Positions 31,862 through 40,086 of a stretch of DNA of 64,000 nt are shown here, piece by piece. A program made the translations under genes and the position numbers. This DNA comes from CADEFQ01 sp050249415 (lineage in GTDB: Bacteria > Pseudomonadota > Gammaproteobacteria > Steroidobacterales > Steroidobacteraceae): NCBI GenBank assembly GCA_050249415.1, contig JBFWQO010000004.1, positions 124,001 to 188,000 on the forward strand, written 5' to 3'. The stretch's first letter is position 1. Each line of letters begins with the position of its first letter. The notes below the pieces were generated by a model. It was not told the origin of the DNA, ran no database searches, and worked only from the letters and a program-made list of their open reading frames with translations.

Positions 31862-33103
31862 ATGAAGCGTAATGTCCTGATCATCGGCGCCGGCGGCGTC
31901 GCACGGGTCGTCGCACACAAGTGCGCGCAGAACAACTCTGTGCTCGGGGACATACACATCGCTTCGCGCACGGTCGCGAAAGCGCGCGACATCGTCGCGG
32001 CGGTGCACGAACGCGGCAGCCTGCGCGGGCCGGGCACGATCGAGGCGCATGCACTCGACGCACTCGATATCGCGGCCACGACGGCGCTGATCCGTGCGAC
32101 GCGTGCCGGCATCGTCATCAATGTCGGCGCGAGCTTCGTCAACATGTCGGTGCTGTCGGCCTGCATCGCGACCGGCGCGGCCTACATCGACACGGCGATC
32201 CACGAGGATCCCCTCAAGATCTGCGAGACGCCGCCGTGGTACGGTAATTATGAATGGCGCCGCAGCGGCGAATGCGAGCAGGCGGGCGTCACGGCGGTGC
32301 TCGGCGCCGGTTTCGACCCCGGAGTCGTGAACGCCTACGCGGCGCTCGCCCGCGACGAGTATTTCGACCGCATGGATTCGATCGACATCATCGACATCAA
32401 TGCCGGCTCGCACGGTCGCTGGTTCGCGACCAATTTCGATCCCGAGATCAACTTCCGCGAGTTCACCGGCCGTGTCTGGTCCTGGCAGGGGCGCCAGTGG
32501 GTCGAGAACGCGATGTTCGAGGTGAGCCGGGTGTGGGACCTGCCGGTCGTGGGCGCGAGCAAGGCTTACCTCACCGGCCACGACGAGATCCACTCGCTGT
32601 CGAGGCATCTCGACGTGCCGCACATCCGCTTCTGGATGGGATTCGGCGAGCGCTACATCACCGTGTTCACGGTGCTGAAGAACCTCGGGCTGTTGTCGGA
32701 GCAACCGGTGACCACCGCGGAGGGCCAGACGGTGGTGCCGCTGAAGGTGGTCAAGGCGGTGCTGCCCGACCCCTCGTCACTCGCGCCCGACTACACGGGC
32801 AAGACCTGCATCGGCGATCTCGTGAAGGGCGAGAAAGGCGGCGAGGCGCGGGAGGTATTCATCTACAACGTGTCGGACCATGCCGAGTGCTATCGCGAAG
32901 TCGGCAGCCAGGCGATCTCCTACACGGCAGGTGTGCCGGCCGTCGCCGCTGCGATGCTGATCGCCAACGGCGCCTGGGACGTGAAGCGCATGGCCAACGT
33001 CGAGGAGCTGCCGCCGCGGCCGTTCCTCGCGCTGCTCGGCAAGCTCGGGTTGCCGACGCGCATCCGCGAGGGGGCGCAGGATCGCGAACTGAGCTTCGAC
33101 TGA
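31862..33103 (+). CDS. Carboxynorspermidine dehydrogenase (saccharopine-dehydrogenase family)
   Basis: This 413-residue enzyme reductively joins aspartate semialdehyde with diaminopropane or putrescine using NADPH. It shows the Rossmann start VLIIGAGGVARVVAHKCAQN, INVGASFVNMSVLSACIATGAAYIDTAIHED and GAGFDPGVVNAYAALA of the LYS9-like family. Pairing with nspC makes the assignment firm. ATG 31862 follows a GGAGG site at a long distance (about 13 bases). Which diamine is used, and so whether spermidine or norspermidine is the product, cannot be told from sequence. Confidence 0.93.
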   Translation: MKRNVLIIGAGGVARVVAHKCAQNNSVLGDIHIASRTVAKARDIVAAVHERGSLRGPGTIEAHALDALDIAATTALIRATRAGIVINVGASFVNMSVLSACIATGAAYIDTAIHEDPLKICETPPWYGNYEWRRSGECEQAGVTAVLGAGFDPGVVNAYAALARDEYFDRMDSIDIIDINAGSHGRWFATNFDPEINFREFTGRVWSWQGRQWVENAMFEVSRVWDLPVVGASKAYLTGHDEIHSLSRHLDVPHIRFWMGFGERYITVFTVLKNLGLLSEQPVTTAEGQTVVPLKVVKAVLPDPSSLAPDYTGKTCIGDLVKGEKGGEAREVFIYNVSDHAECYREVGSQAISYTAGVPAVAAAMLIANGAWDVKRMANVEELPPRPFLALLGKLGLPTRIREGAQDRELSFD

Positions 33104-33294
33104 AGGGGCCGGCGGAGCTTGCCGGGCAATTGCGGTGAATCGACTTCGGACCGGGGATCCTCGGCCCATTTCGCTACGGCGATCAACCGGATGCAGGCTT
33201 CGGCTGGATTCCGCCAGGAATGCCGGGCGCGAAGTCGCGCGTCGGGTCGCACGCCGCCCGCCTGCGAGAACTGCGCTACCGCCGTGGCCCGCGC

Positions 33295-33300
33295 TAAAAT
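33295..33300 (+). promoter_or_regulatory. Probable -10 of the TPR-like gene
   Basis: TAAAAT ends five bases before ATG 33306. No -35 consensus is visible. This is another near-leaderless arrangement like those of nnr, mutL and radA. Confidence 0.45.
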
Positions 33301-33305
33301 GCCGC

Positions 33306-34661
33306 ATGCGTTGGGTCGTGCCGCTGGTCCTTGCCCTGCTTGCCAGTCAGGCCGCCACCGGCTCGCCGGATGTTCTGCGCCGGGAGATCCGCGAGGCCGC
33401 AACGACTGCACAGAGCGGCCAGCTCGAGGATGCGGCGGCACGGCTGCGAAAGGTCGTCGCGAGTGAGGGTTTCGCTGCGCTCGACCCGGCCGAGCAGCAC
33501 ATCGCGCTGCAGTTTCTCGCCTCGCTCGCCCTCGATCTGAGGGATCCGCTGACGGCGCTCGAGTGCTACGCGCTGTCGAGCCAGTACGCGCAAGCCGACG
33601 ACGACGACTGGGCGGGCCGTTTTTCGGCGGCGTATTGGAGGGAGAACTGGGTGGATGCCGCGGGCAGCCTCGTGGTACTCGCCCGGCACTGGCCGCAGCG
33701 TTTGTCGCAGTTGCATGACCGCACCATCACGACGACTTTCGGGGCGCTCGACTCAGCGATCGACGAACCCGCGCGCGTCGAGCTCGCCAACGCCCTGTTC
33801 GATGCCTCATGGACGCTCGAGGATGGACTCGAGCCGAGCCATGTCTGGCGGTGGCTGGCCATCAACCTGCTCGCCAGGGGGCAGGAGGAGCGAGCGCGTA
33901 CCGTGGTCGGCCGCATCACCTCTCCGGAGATGCTGCTGTCGCTGCGCGTCGATCATCGTTATGCGGCCATCGTCGCAGCGGCTCCGGAGCAGTTCGATAT
34001 CGACCGCGCAAGCGCCGCTGCCCGCGCGAAGTCAGCTGCGGTCGTGCGCGCGCGACCGCGATCGCTCCGGGCATTGATGGACCATACCTACGACTTGCTG
34101 AGCGCCGGGGACAATGACGCGGTCTTGAAGTTGATCGAAAATGCGCTCGCGCGCATCGGGGCGGCCGGCCCCGATGCGCCGCCGTTCGACGACGTGGCCG
34201 AGTTCCGGCCGTGGATCATGAACAACCGCGCCATCGCGCTCGGCCGACTGGGCCGCCGCGACGAGGCCCTGGCACAGCTCGAGCGAGCACGCGATCTCGA
34301 CGAGGACGGCGGGACGAACGTCAGCCAGACGATCAATCTTGCCGGCGAGTATCTCGCCGACGGGCGCGCCCGCGAAGCGCTCGAGCTGGTCGGGCAGCTC
34401 GACTGGTCGCGCAGCGGCATGAGTCCCTACGGCAAGATGCAGATGCAGGGCGTGCGTCACGCGGCGCTGCTGGTGTCACGGCTCGCGGATGCCGCACAAC
34501 GCAACGATGCGCTGCTCGATGTACAGGAAGGCCTCGAGCTGCCGAAAACCGCCGTGCAGCAGGAATACGAGCGGCGCCGGCAAGCCGTGCTCGGGCGCGC
34601 GGACGTGCAGGCCGCCGTCTCGAAGGCGGGACGGCGCGAGAAATTCAACATCGTTCTCTGA
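33306..34661 (+). CDS. Exported helical-repeat (TPR-like) protein of unknown function
   Basis: The 451-residue protein begins with a signal peptide (MRWVVPLVLALLASQAATG) and is then almost wholly helical. TPR-like pairs can be seen at DAAARLRKVVASEGFAALDPAEQHIALQFLASLALDLRDPLTALECYALSS and NNRAIALGRLGRRDEALAQLERARDLD, ending GEYLADGRAREALELVGQLD. No catalytic motif is evident. It probably acts in the periplasm as a scaffold. It stands alone, 202 bases after the polyamine dehydrogenase and convergent with tyrosine phenol-lyase. I do not recognise the family. Confidence 0.75.
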   Translation: MRWVVPLVLALLASQAATGSPDVLRREIREAATTAQSGQLEDAAARLRKVVASEGFAALDPAEQHIALQFLASLALDLRDPLTALECYALSSQYAQADDDDWAGRFSAAYWRENWVDAAGSLVVLARHWPQRLSQLHDRTITTTFGALDSAIDEPARVELANALFDASWTLEDGLEPSHVWRWLAINLLARGQEERARTVVGRITSPEMLLSLRVDHRYAAIVAAAPEQFDIDRASAAARAKSAAVVRARPRSLRALMDHTYDLLSAGDNDAVLKLIENALARIGAAGPDAPPFDDVAEFRPWIMNNRAIALGRLGRRDEALAQLERARDLDEDGGTNVSQTINLAGEYLADGRAREALELVGQLDWSRSGMSPYGKMQMQGVRHAALLVSRLADAAQRNDALLDVQEGLELPKTAVQQEYERRRQAVLGRADVQAAVSKAGRREKFNIVL

Positions 34662-34779
34662 GCAGGGCGAGCGGAGCAGGGCGGGCGGCGGACACGTCGC
34701 GCGAACCGCTGATCGTCATGCACCGTCCTGCCGCCTGTCCGGAGAATCCGTCGGTCGCTGGAGACTGCGGGCTGACGGT

Positions 34780-36192
34780 TCAGGCGAGGCGCTCGAAGCG
34801 CGCCTGGAAGAACCTCAGGTAGCGCGGCTCGTACACCATGCGCAGCCCGGCCGCGCTGTCCCGCGCGTCGAATACCGCCGCTGCCGATTCCGCGACGATG
34901 TCCATGTGGGCCTGCGTGTAAACGCGACGCGGAATCGTCAGGCGCACGAGCTCGAGCGCAGGGTGGAGGTGCTCGCCGGTCTCCTTCGAGCGGCCGGCGG
35001 ACACGATGCCGCGTTCCATCGCGCGTATGCCGGCATCCTCGTAGAGATACGCCGCGAGCGCCTGGGCCGGGAACTGCTCCTGCGGCAAGTGCGGGTAGAA
35101 GGCCTTCGCATCGAGATACACCGCGTGGCCGCCGATCGGGCGCACGACCGGCACGCCCATGTCGATCAGCATGCGGCCGAGGTATTCGACCTGCCCGATG
35201 CGCGCCTTGATGTGTTCGTCGTCGACCGATTCCACGATGCCGCGCGCCATGGCCTCCATGTCGCGCCCGGCCATGCCGCCATAGGTGTGCAGGCCCTCGT
35301 AGAGCACGACGAGGTTGCTCGCCTCCTCGTAGAGGCCCGTGTCGTTCACGGCGAGCCAGCCGCCGATGTTGACGAGCGCGTCTTTCTTGCCGCTCATCGT
35401 GCACGCGTCGGAATACGAGCACAGCTCGTGCAGGATGTCGGCGACCTTGCGGTCGCGATAGCCGGCTTCCCGCTGCTGGATGAAGTACGCATTCTCGACC
35501 GCGCGTGTCGCATCGAGCACGATGCGGATGCCGTGGCGCTGCGTGAGTGCGCGCACGGCGCGCAGGTTCGCCATCGAGACGGGCTGACCGCCCGCCATGT
35601 TGACCGTCACGGCGACGCATACATAGGGAATGCGCTGCGCGCCGACCTTCGCGATCAGCGCCTCGAGCGCGGCGAGATCGACATTGCCCTTGAACGGGTG
35701 TTCGCTCGCCGGGTCGTGCGCCTCGGGGATCACGACGTCGACGAAAGTGCCGCCGGCGAGTTCCTGGTGCGCGCGAGTCGTCGTGAAATACATGTTGCCC
35801 GGCACGTAGTCGCCCGGCCTGACGAGGATCGTCGAGAGCAGGTGCTCCGCGCCGCGCCCCTGGTGCGTCGGCACGACGTGGCGGTAGCCGTAGTACTTCC
35901 GCACCGTGTCTTCCAGGTGATAGAAATTGCGGCTGCCGGCGTAGGCTTCGTCGCCGAGCATCATGCCGGCCCACTGCCAGTCGCTCATCGCGCTCGTGCC
36001 GCTGTCGGTGAGGAGGTCGATGTATACATCCTCCGACTTCAGCAGGAACGTGTTGTAACCCGCCTCGGCGAGCGCGCGTGCGCGCTCCGCCGGCGTCGTC
36101 ATCCGGATCGGCTCGACGACTTTCACCTTCCACGGCTCCGCCCACGAGCGGCGGCTGGGGCGCGGGCGGGAGCGTTCGGCAGGCGTATTCAT
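34780..36192 (-). CDS. tpl: Tyrosine phenol-lyase
   Basis: This PLP enzyme splits tyrosine to phenol, pyruvate and ammonia. Its 470 residues follow tyrosine phenol-lyase rather than tryptophanase: SGTSAMSDWQWAGMMLGDEAYAGSRNFYHLE, GNMYFTTTRAHQE, AVTVNMAGGQPVSMANLRAVR. With an offset of 13 from the Citrobacter enzyme, PLP Lys257 is K270 (SGKK), Tyr71 is Y84, Thr124 is T137, and the tyrosine-specific R381 and F448 are R394 and F461. All key residues are thus kept. An extra ~12 residues at the N-terminus (SRPRPSRRSW region) are not in the Citrobacter enzyme. It is divergent from a LysR gene that probably controls it. Confidence 0.94.
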   Translation of the reverse strand: MNTPAERSRPRPSRRSWAEPWKVKVVEPIRMTTPAERARALAEAGYNTFLLKSEDVYIDLLTDSGTSAMSDWQWAGMMLGDEAYAGSRNFYHLEDTVRKYYGYRHVVPTHQGRGAEHLLSTILVRPGDYVPGNMYFTTTRAHQELAGGTFVDVVIPEAHDPASEHPFKGNVDLAALEALIAKVGAQRIPYVCVAVTVNMAGGQPVSMANLRAVRALTQRHGIRIVLDATRAVENAYFIQQREAGYRDRKVADILHELCSYSDACTMSGKKDALVNIGGWLAVNDTGLYEEASNLVVLYEGLHTYGGMAGRDMEAMARGIVESVDDEHIKARIGQVEYLGRMLIDMGVPVVRPIGGHAVYLDAKAFYPHLPQEQFPAQALAAYLYEDAGIRAMERGIVSAGRSKETGEHLHPALELVRLTIPRRVYTQAHMDIVAESAAAVFDARDSAAGLRMVYEPRYLRFFQARFERLA

Positions 36193-36235
36193 GGATCGGC
36201 TCCGTCGATGTGCCGGAGCCAGCCTAGGCCGGCGA

Positions 36236-36261
36236 GATATTCAAAGAAAGCGTAAAATATC
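36236..36261. promoter_or_regulatory. Candidate LysR-regulator binding site between tpl and lysR
   Basis: GATATT (36236-36241) and AATATC (36256-36261) form a perfect inverted repeat with a 14-base spacer in the only AT-rich stretch of the divergent tpl-lysR gap. Position and symmetry suit a LysR-type recognition site. A separate GGCTCCG/CGGAGCC hairpin (36198-36220) lies in the expected tpl leader. Confidence 0.55.
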
Positions 36262-36290
36262 GGAGAACTATCGCAAGAAAGTTGAATGTG

Positions 36291-37193
36291 ATGCGCCTCG
36301 ATCTCGATGCCATGGAAGCGCTCGAAGCCGTCGTGCGGTGCGGCGGCCTCGCGCGCGCCGCGGAAGAACTGCACAAAGTGCCCTCGGCCGTCAGCTACCA
36401 GCTGCGCAAGCTCGAGCAGCAGCTGCGCGTCCCGCTCGTGGATCGCGAGGGCTATCGGGTCCGGCTGACCCCGGTGGGCGAGGTGGTGCTCGCACAGGGG
36501 CGGCGCCTGCTCGCACAGGCGCGCCAGGTCGAATCGCTCGCGCAGCAGTTCGCCGATGCGTGGGAACCGCGCCTGCTCGTGATCGTCGATGGCATCCTGC
36601 CGGTGAAGCCGACGCTGGCTGCTTTCAAGGTGCTGGCCGATGAAGGCGCGCCCACCCGCTTCCAGGTGAAAGTCGAGTTCCAGCAGGGCGTGCAGTTCTG
36701 CTTCGAGCGCGACGACGCCGACCTGATGGTGGTCAAGGACTATGACGCGAAGCCCTATCTCGTCGCGGAGGAGCTGGCGGCGGTCGAGTGCATCCTCTGT
36801 GTCGGGCGACGGCATCCCCTCGCGCCTCGTCGATCCGTGAGCCTGGATGAGCTGCAGGATCACGTGGAGCTCTCGGTGCAGGACTCGAGCGGCGGGCGGG
36901 ACGACCCGCACGGCTTCGGCGGCGAGCGCGTCTTTCACCTCTCCGGCTTCGACGCGAAGAAGGAGGCGCTGCTGATGGGCGCAGGCTTCGGCTGGATGCC
37001 GCTCGCGATGGTACGCGCCGAGCTGCGCGCGGGACGCCTGCGCGAGTTGCGCTACAAGGGCGGGTCACGCTATCGGTTCACACCGCGCCTCGTGCATCGC
37101 CTCGACCGGCCGCCGGGGCGGGCAGGGCGGCGGCTCGCGCAACTGCTGCGCGAGGCTTCCGGTACGAATGCCGATATGATGGGTCATGGCTGA
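36291..37193 (+). CDS. LysR-family transcription regulator
   Basis: The 300-residue regulator has the N-terminal winged helix (MEALEAVVRCGGLARAAEELHKVPSAVSYQLRKLEQQLRVPLVDREG) and a periplasmic-binding-like effector domain from about residue 90 (LLVIVDGILPVKPTLAAFKVL...). ATG 36291 is preferred to TTG 36282 or GTG 36288. It is divergent from tyrosine phenol-lyase with 98 bases between, so it most likely controls tpl in response to tyrosine or a related aromatic. Tpl in enterobacteria is controlled by TyrR instead. The last bases overlap the next gene. Confidence 0.92.
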   Translation: MRLDLDAMEALEAVVRCGGLARAAEELHKVPSAVSYQLRKLEQQLRVPLVDREGYRVRLTPVGEVVLAQGRRLLAQARQVESLAQQFADAWEPRLLVIVDGILPVKPTLAAFKVLADEGAPTRFQVKVEFQQGVQFCFERDDADLMVVKDYDAKPYLVAEELAAVECILCVGRRHPLAPRRSVSLDELQDHVELSVQDSSGGRDDPHGFGGERVFHLSGFDAKKEALLMGAGFGWMPLAMVRAELRAGRLRELRYKGGSRYRFTPRLVHRLDRPPGRAGRRLAQLLREASGTNADMMGHG

Positions 37194-37413
37194 GATCACG
37201 CCCGAGGAAGCCCGTGCGTACCTGGAGCGCTATCGGCTGCTCGAGGAAGCTGAAGTATCCGCGCTGCGCCAGACTCCGATGGAAACCCGGCTTCGCCAGC
37301 TGTCGGCGCTGATGTCGTCGCGCGATGTTTTCGGCGCGGATCCGGAACGCGAGCGCGAACTCGAGGTCGTCCGCGCGCGCTGGGCCAGGCTGCGGCGGGC
37401 ATCAGGTGTCTGA
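37186..37413 (+). CDS. Small charged helical protein paired with a nucleotidyltransferase
   Basis: This 75-residue protein is rich in E, R, L and A (ITPEEARAYLERYRLLEEAEVSALRQTPMETRLRQLSALM) and is probably all helical. It overlaps the lysR end by eight bases and the following nucleotidyltransferase by eight, so translation of all three may be coupled. A TATGAT (37175-37180) lies five bases before its ATG. Short proteins of this kind often precede AbiEii-like nucleotidyltransferases; an antitoxin or partner role is possible but unproven. Confidence 0.65.
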   Translation: MAEITPEEARAYLERYRLLEEAEVSALRQTPMETRLRQLSALMSSRDVFGADPERERELEVVRARWARLRRASGV

Positions 37414-37822
37414 GCCCATTGCGCCGACACTGTTGTCGGCGCTGGCCGACCTCGTTCGTTGGTTGGACAGCATGAACGTGCCGTCGACGATCATCGGCGG
37501 CGTTGCGGCGTCGATCCTCGGGCGACCCCGATTGACCCAGGATGTCGATGCGCTCGTTGTCCTGCCGGAAGGGAAATGGGCCCCGGTGATGAGCGCCGCG
37601 GCCCGCTTCGGCATCGTGCCGCGCAACGACGACCCGCTGGCGTTTGCACGCCGGGGCCGGGTGTTGCTCATGAGGCACGTGGCATCGCAGATCGACATCG
37701 ATGTCACGTTGGGGAGTCTCCCGTTCGAGCAATCTGCCGTTGAACAGAGCGCGCACTACGAGGTCGGCGGCGTGCGGCTTCGCCTCCCTCGTGTCGAAGA
37801 CCTCCTCGTGAATCGCCAGTAA
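37406..37822 (+). CDS. Nucleotidyltransferase, AbiEii-like, probably truncated
   Basis: The 138-residue frame, starting at GTG 37406, carries the minimal nucleotidyltransferase core MNVPSTIIGGVAASILGRPRLTQDVDALV, in which GG...S and D-x-D are the substrate and metal residues. Full-length relatives continue for roughly another 50-60 residues after the point reached here (LRLPRVEDLLVNRQ), where they usually read EDLI-x-MK. The chain therefore looks cut at its end, and the rest may have been lost when the region next to the tRNA gene was rearranged. An active toxin is unlikely without the missing part. Confidence 0.7.
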   Translation: MSEPIAPTLLSALADLVRWLDSMNVPSTIIGGVAASILGRPRLTQDVDALVVLPEGKWAPVMSAAARFGIVPRNDDPLAFARRGRVLLMRHVASQIDIDVTLGSLPFEQSAVEQSAHYEVGGVRLRLPRVEDLLVNRQ

Positions 37823-37888
37823 AAACCACATGGCAGGGTGGCCGTGCGACCCGTCCCGGTTACTGGGGCAGGGAACGCGAGGAGCGGA

Positions 37889-37973
37889 TGGTGCCCAGGA
37901 GAGGACTCGAACCTCCACGGTGTTACCCGCTAGCACCTGAAGCTAGTGCGTCTACCAATTTCGCCACCTGGGC
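37889..37973 (-). tRNA. tRNA-Leu, anticodon CAG
   Basis: The minus strand folds to a complete class II tRNA: acceptor GCCCAGG/CCTGGGC with discriminator A and encoded CCA (37889-37891), D arm GGCGAAATTGGTAGACGC, anticodon stem CTAGC/GCTAG with loop TTCAGGT (anticodon CAG), a long variable arm, and T loop TTCGAGT. It reads CUG codons. It sits divergent from rnr, as in Pseudomonas. Its 3' end faces the accessory block. Confidence 0.98.
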
Positions 37974-37986
37974 AGGTGGGCCGCGA

Positions 37987-38015
37987 AATCTACGCATGGG
38001 CCCCCGCGCTGTCAA
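37987..38015 (-). promoter_or_regulatory. Sigma-70 promoter of tRNA-Leu
   Basis: On the minus strand TTGACA (38015-38010), 17 bases, TAGATT (37992-37987). The -35 is perfect and the spacing ideal. Transcription should begin about seven bases before the mature 5' end of the tRNA. Confidence 0.88.
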
Positions 38016-38022
38016 TTAGGCT

Positions 38023-40086
38023 ATGCGGATGAAGAAGAAACCCCGCAAGTCCGCCGCGCCGGCCCGGAGCAAGAGCCAGCGCGGCGCCCACCCGACTCAG
38101 CGGCGCCACGCGCAGGGCATGCACGCGTCCCGACCGGGGTCGCGCGCGCGCATCAAGGCCGCGACCGGGCCCATGCCGCAGGGGCCGGTCGAGGGCACCG
38201 TCAGCGCGCACCGCGCGGGCTACGGCTTCGCGCGCATCGAGGGCATGACAGATTCCGTGTTCATCCGGCCGGCAGCGATGTCCGCGCTGATGCACGGCGA
38301 TCGCATCCGTCTAACGGTGAGCCGCGATCATTCGGGGCGCTACAGCGGCGAGGTGCTCGGCGTCGTCGAGCATGGCGTGCGTGCCTTCCTCGGCACGGTC
38401 GACATCGAGGGGCGCACCGCGTGGGTCGTGTCCGCCGACCGGCGTCTCGCGCTGCGCTGTCAGGTGCCCGCGCAGGATCTCGCCGGGGCGCGACACGGCG
38501 ACTGGGTCATCGCGGAAGTCACGCGGTATCCGGGCGAGAAGGGCGGTGCGCAGGCGCGCATCGTGCGCCGGCTCGATCCCGACCGGCCGGTCGAGCTCGC
38601 GACCGAAACGGCGATCGCGCGCTTCGGATTGCCCGCGGCCTTTGCGCCCGCCGTGCGGAGCGAAGCCGCCGCGTGGGGCGAGGCGGTCGATCGCGAGGAG
38701 GCCGCGCGTCGCGTCGACCTGCGTGCGCTGCCGCTCGTGACGATCGACGGCGAGGATGCGCGCGATTTCGACGACGCCGTGTACGCCGAGCCGCATCCGC
38801 AGGGTTTCAGGCTGATCGTCGCGATCGCGGACGTGAGCCACTACGTGCGACCGGGCGGCGCGCTCGACGACGAGGCGCAGCGGCGCGGCACGTCGGTGTA
38901 CTTCCCGCGGCGCGTGATCCCGATGCTGCCCGCGGAATTGTCCGACCACTTGTGCTCGCTGCAGCCGCGGGTCGATCGGCTCTGTTTCGCGGCCGACATG
39001 GTGGTCACGAAGCAGGGCCAGCTGAAGGAATCGCGCTTCTATCCGGCCGTGATGCACTCGGCGGCGCGGCTCACATACGCGCAGGCGTTCGCGGCGCTGT
39101 TCGAAGGGCGCCCGCAGGCGCGCGCTGGACTGGGGGGCCTCGTCGAGCGCCTGCTGCCGCTCGTCGAGCTGTACCGCGCGCTCGCCAGGGCGCGCAGCCG
39201 GCGCGGCGCGCTCGATTTCGACGCGCCGGAGGCCCGCTTCGAGATCGACGCGCAGGACCGGGTCAAGGGCATCGTGCTCGCCTCGCGCAACGATGCGCAC
39301 CGCCTGATCGAGGAATGCATGATCCTCGCCAATGTGGCGGTGGCGCTCGAGCTCGGCCGCCAGCGCATCGGCACGCTCTACCGGGTGCACGGCAAGCCCG
39401 AGGAAGAGAAGCTCGACCGGCTGCTCGCGACCCTCGCGGCACTCGGCATTCCCGCCGAGATCCCCGAGAACGTGACGCCGCGCGACATCCGGCAGATCAC
39501 GCAGCGCCTCGGGTCCTCCGCGGCCCGTCCGTTCGTCGAGTCGCTGATCGTGCGCTCGATGCCGCAGGCGACCTACCAGGCGGCCAATATCGGGCACTTC
39601 GGGCTCGCGCTCGGCGCGTACTCGCATTTCACGTCGCCGATCCGCCGTTACCCCGACCTCGTCGTGCACCGGACGCTGAAGGCGCGCCTCGGCGTGGCGC
39701 CACCCGTCGGAGTGCGCTATGACGAGGCGACACTGGCGTGGCTCGGGGACTCGACCTCGCAGCTCGAGAAGCGGGCCGATGAAGCGGATCGCTATGTCGA
39801 TCTTTTCCTCAAGTGCTGCTGGCTGCGCGAGCGGCTCGGGCAGACGTTCGAGGGCCTCGTCACCGCAGTCGTCGAATTCGGCTGTTTCGTGCAGATCCTC
39901 GAGATCGGCGCCGACGGCCTGCTGCACACGGCGGCGCTCAACGACGACGTCTATGAACTCGATGCGGGCGGCCACGCGTGGATCGGCCGCGCATCGAAGC
40001 GCCGGCTCGGGCTCGGCGAGCGCATCCGCGTGACGGTGACGAACGCCAATCCGGTCGAGGGCCTCATCGACCTCGAGCTCGCATGA
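38023..40086 (+). CDS. rnr: Ribonuclease R
   Basis: This 3'-5' exoribonuclease of the RNB family degrades structured RNA. Its 687 residues hold a basic N-terminal tail (MKKKPRKSAAPARSKSQRG), two cold-shock domains, the RNB domain with IDGEDARDFDDAVYAE (the four catalytic aspartates are in this region), GLALGAYSHFTSPIRRYPDL near its end, and a C-terminal S1 domain (GQTFEGLVTAVVEFGCFVQI). It is shorter than the E. coli enzyme (813) mainly at both ends. Starts at 38023 and 38029 are both possible. It overlaps rlmB by four bases. Confidence 0.96.
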   Translation: MRMKKKPRKSAAPARSKSQRGAHPTQRRHAQGMHASRPGSRARIKAATGPMPQGPVEGTVSAHRAGYGFARIEGMTDSVFIRPAAMSALMHGDRIRLTVSRDHSGRYSGEVLGVVEHGVRAFLGTVDIEGRTAWVVSADRRLALRCQVPAQDLAGARHGDWVIAEVTRYPGEKGGAQARIVRRLDPDRPVELATETAIARFGLPAAFAPAVRSEAAAWGEAVDREEAARRVDLRALPLVTIDGEDARDFDDAVYAEPHPQGFRLIVAIADVSHYVRPGGALDDEAQRRGTSVYFPRRVIPMLPAELSDHLCSLQPRVDRLCFAADMVVTKQGQLKESRFYPAVMHSAARLTYAQAFAALFEGRPQARAGLGGLVERLLPLVELYRALARARSRRGALDFDAPEARFEIDAQDRVKGIVLASRNDAHRLIEECMILANVAVALELGRQRIGTLYRVHGKPEEEKLDRLLATLAALGIPAEIPENVTPRDIRQITQRLGSSAARPFVESLIVRSMPQATYQAANIGHFGLALGAYSHFTSPIRRYPDLVVHRTLKARLGVAPPVGVRYDEATLAWLGDSTSQLEKRADEADRYVDLFLKCCWLRERLGQTFEGLVTAVVEFGCFVQILEIGADGLLHTAALNDDVYELDAGGHAWIGRASKRRLGLGERIRVTVTNANPVEGLIDLELA

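Noticed and set aside
37889..37973. tRNA-Leu as the active attachment site of an integrated element
   Set aside because: No integrase and no second copy of the tRNA 3' end was noticed within the block, so an intact element cannot be claimed; only the interrupted gene order is reported.
38017..38022. TAGGCT as a leaderless promoter for rnr
   Set aside because: It matches the fixed distance to ATG 38029 but only three of six -10 bases, and the region is already used by the divergent tRNA promoter.
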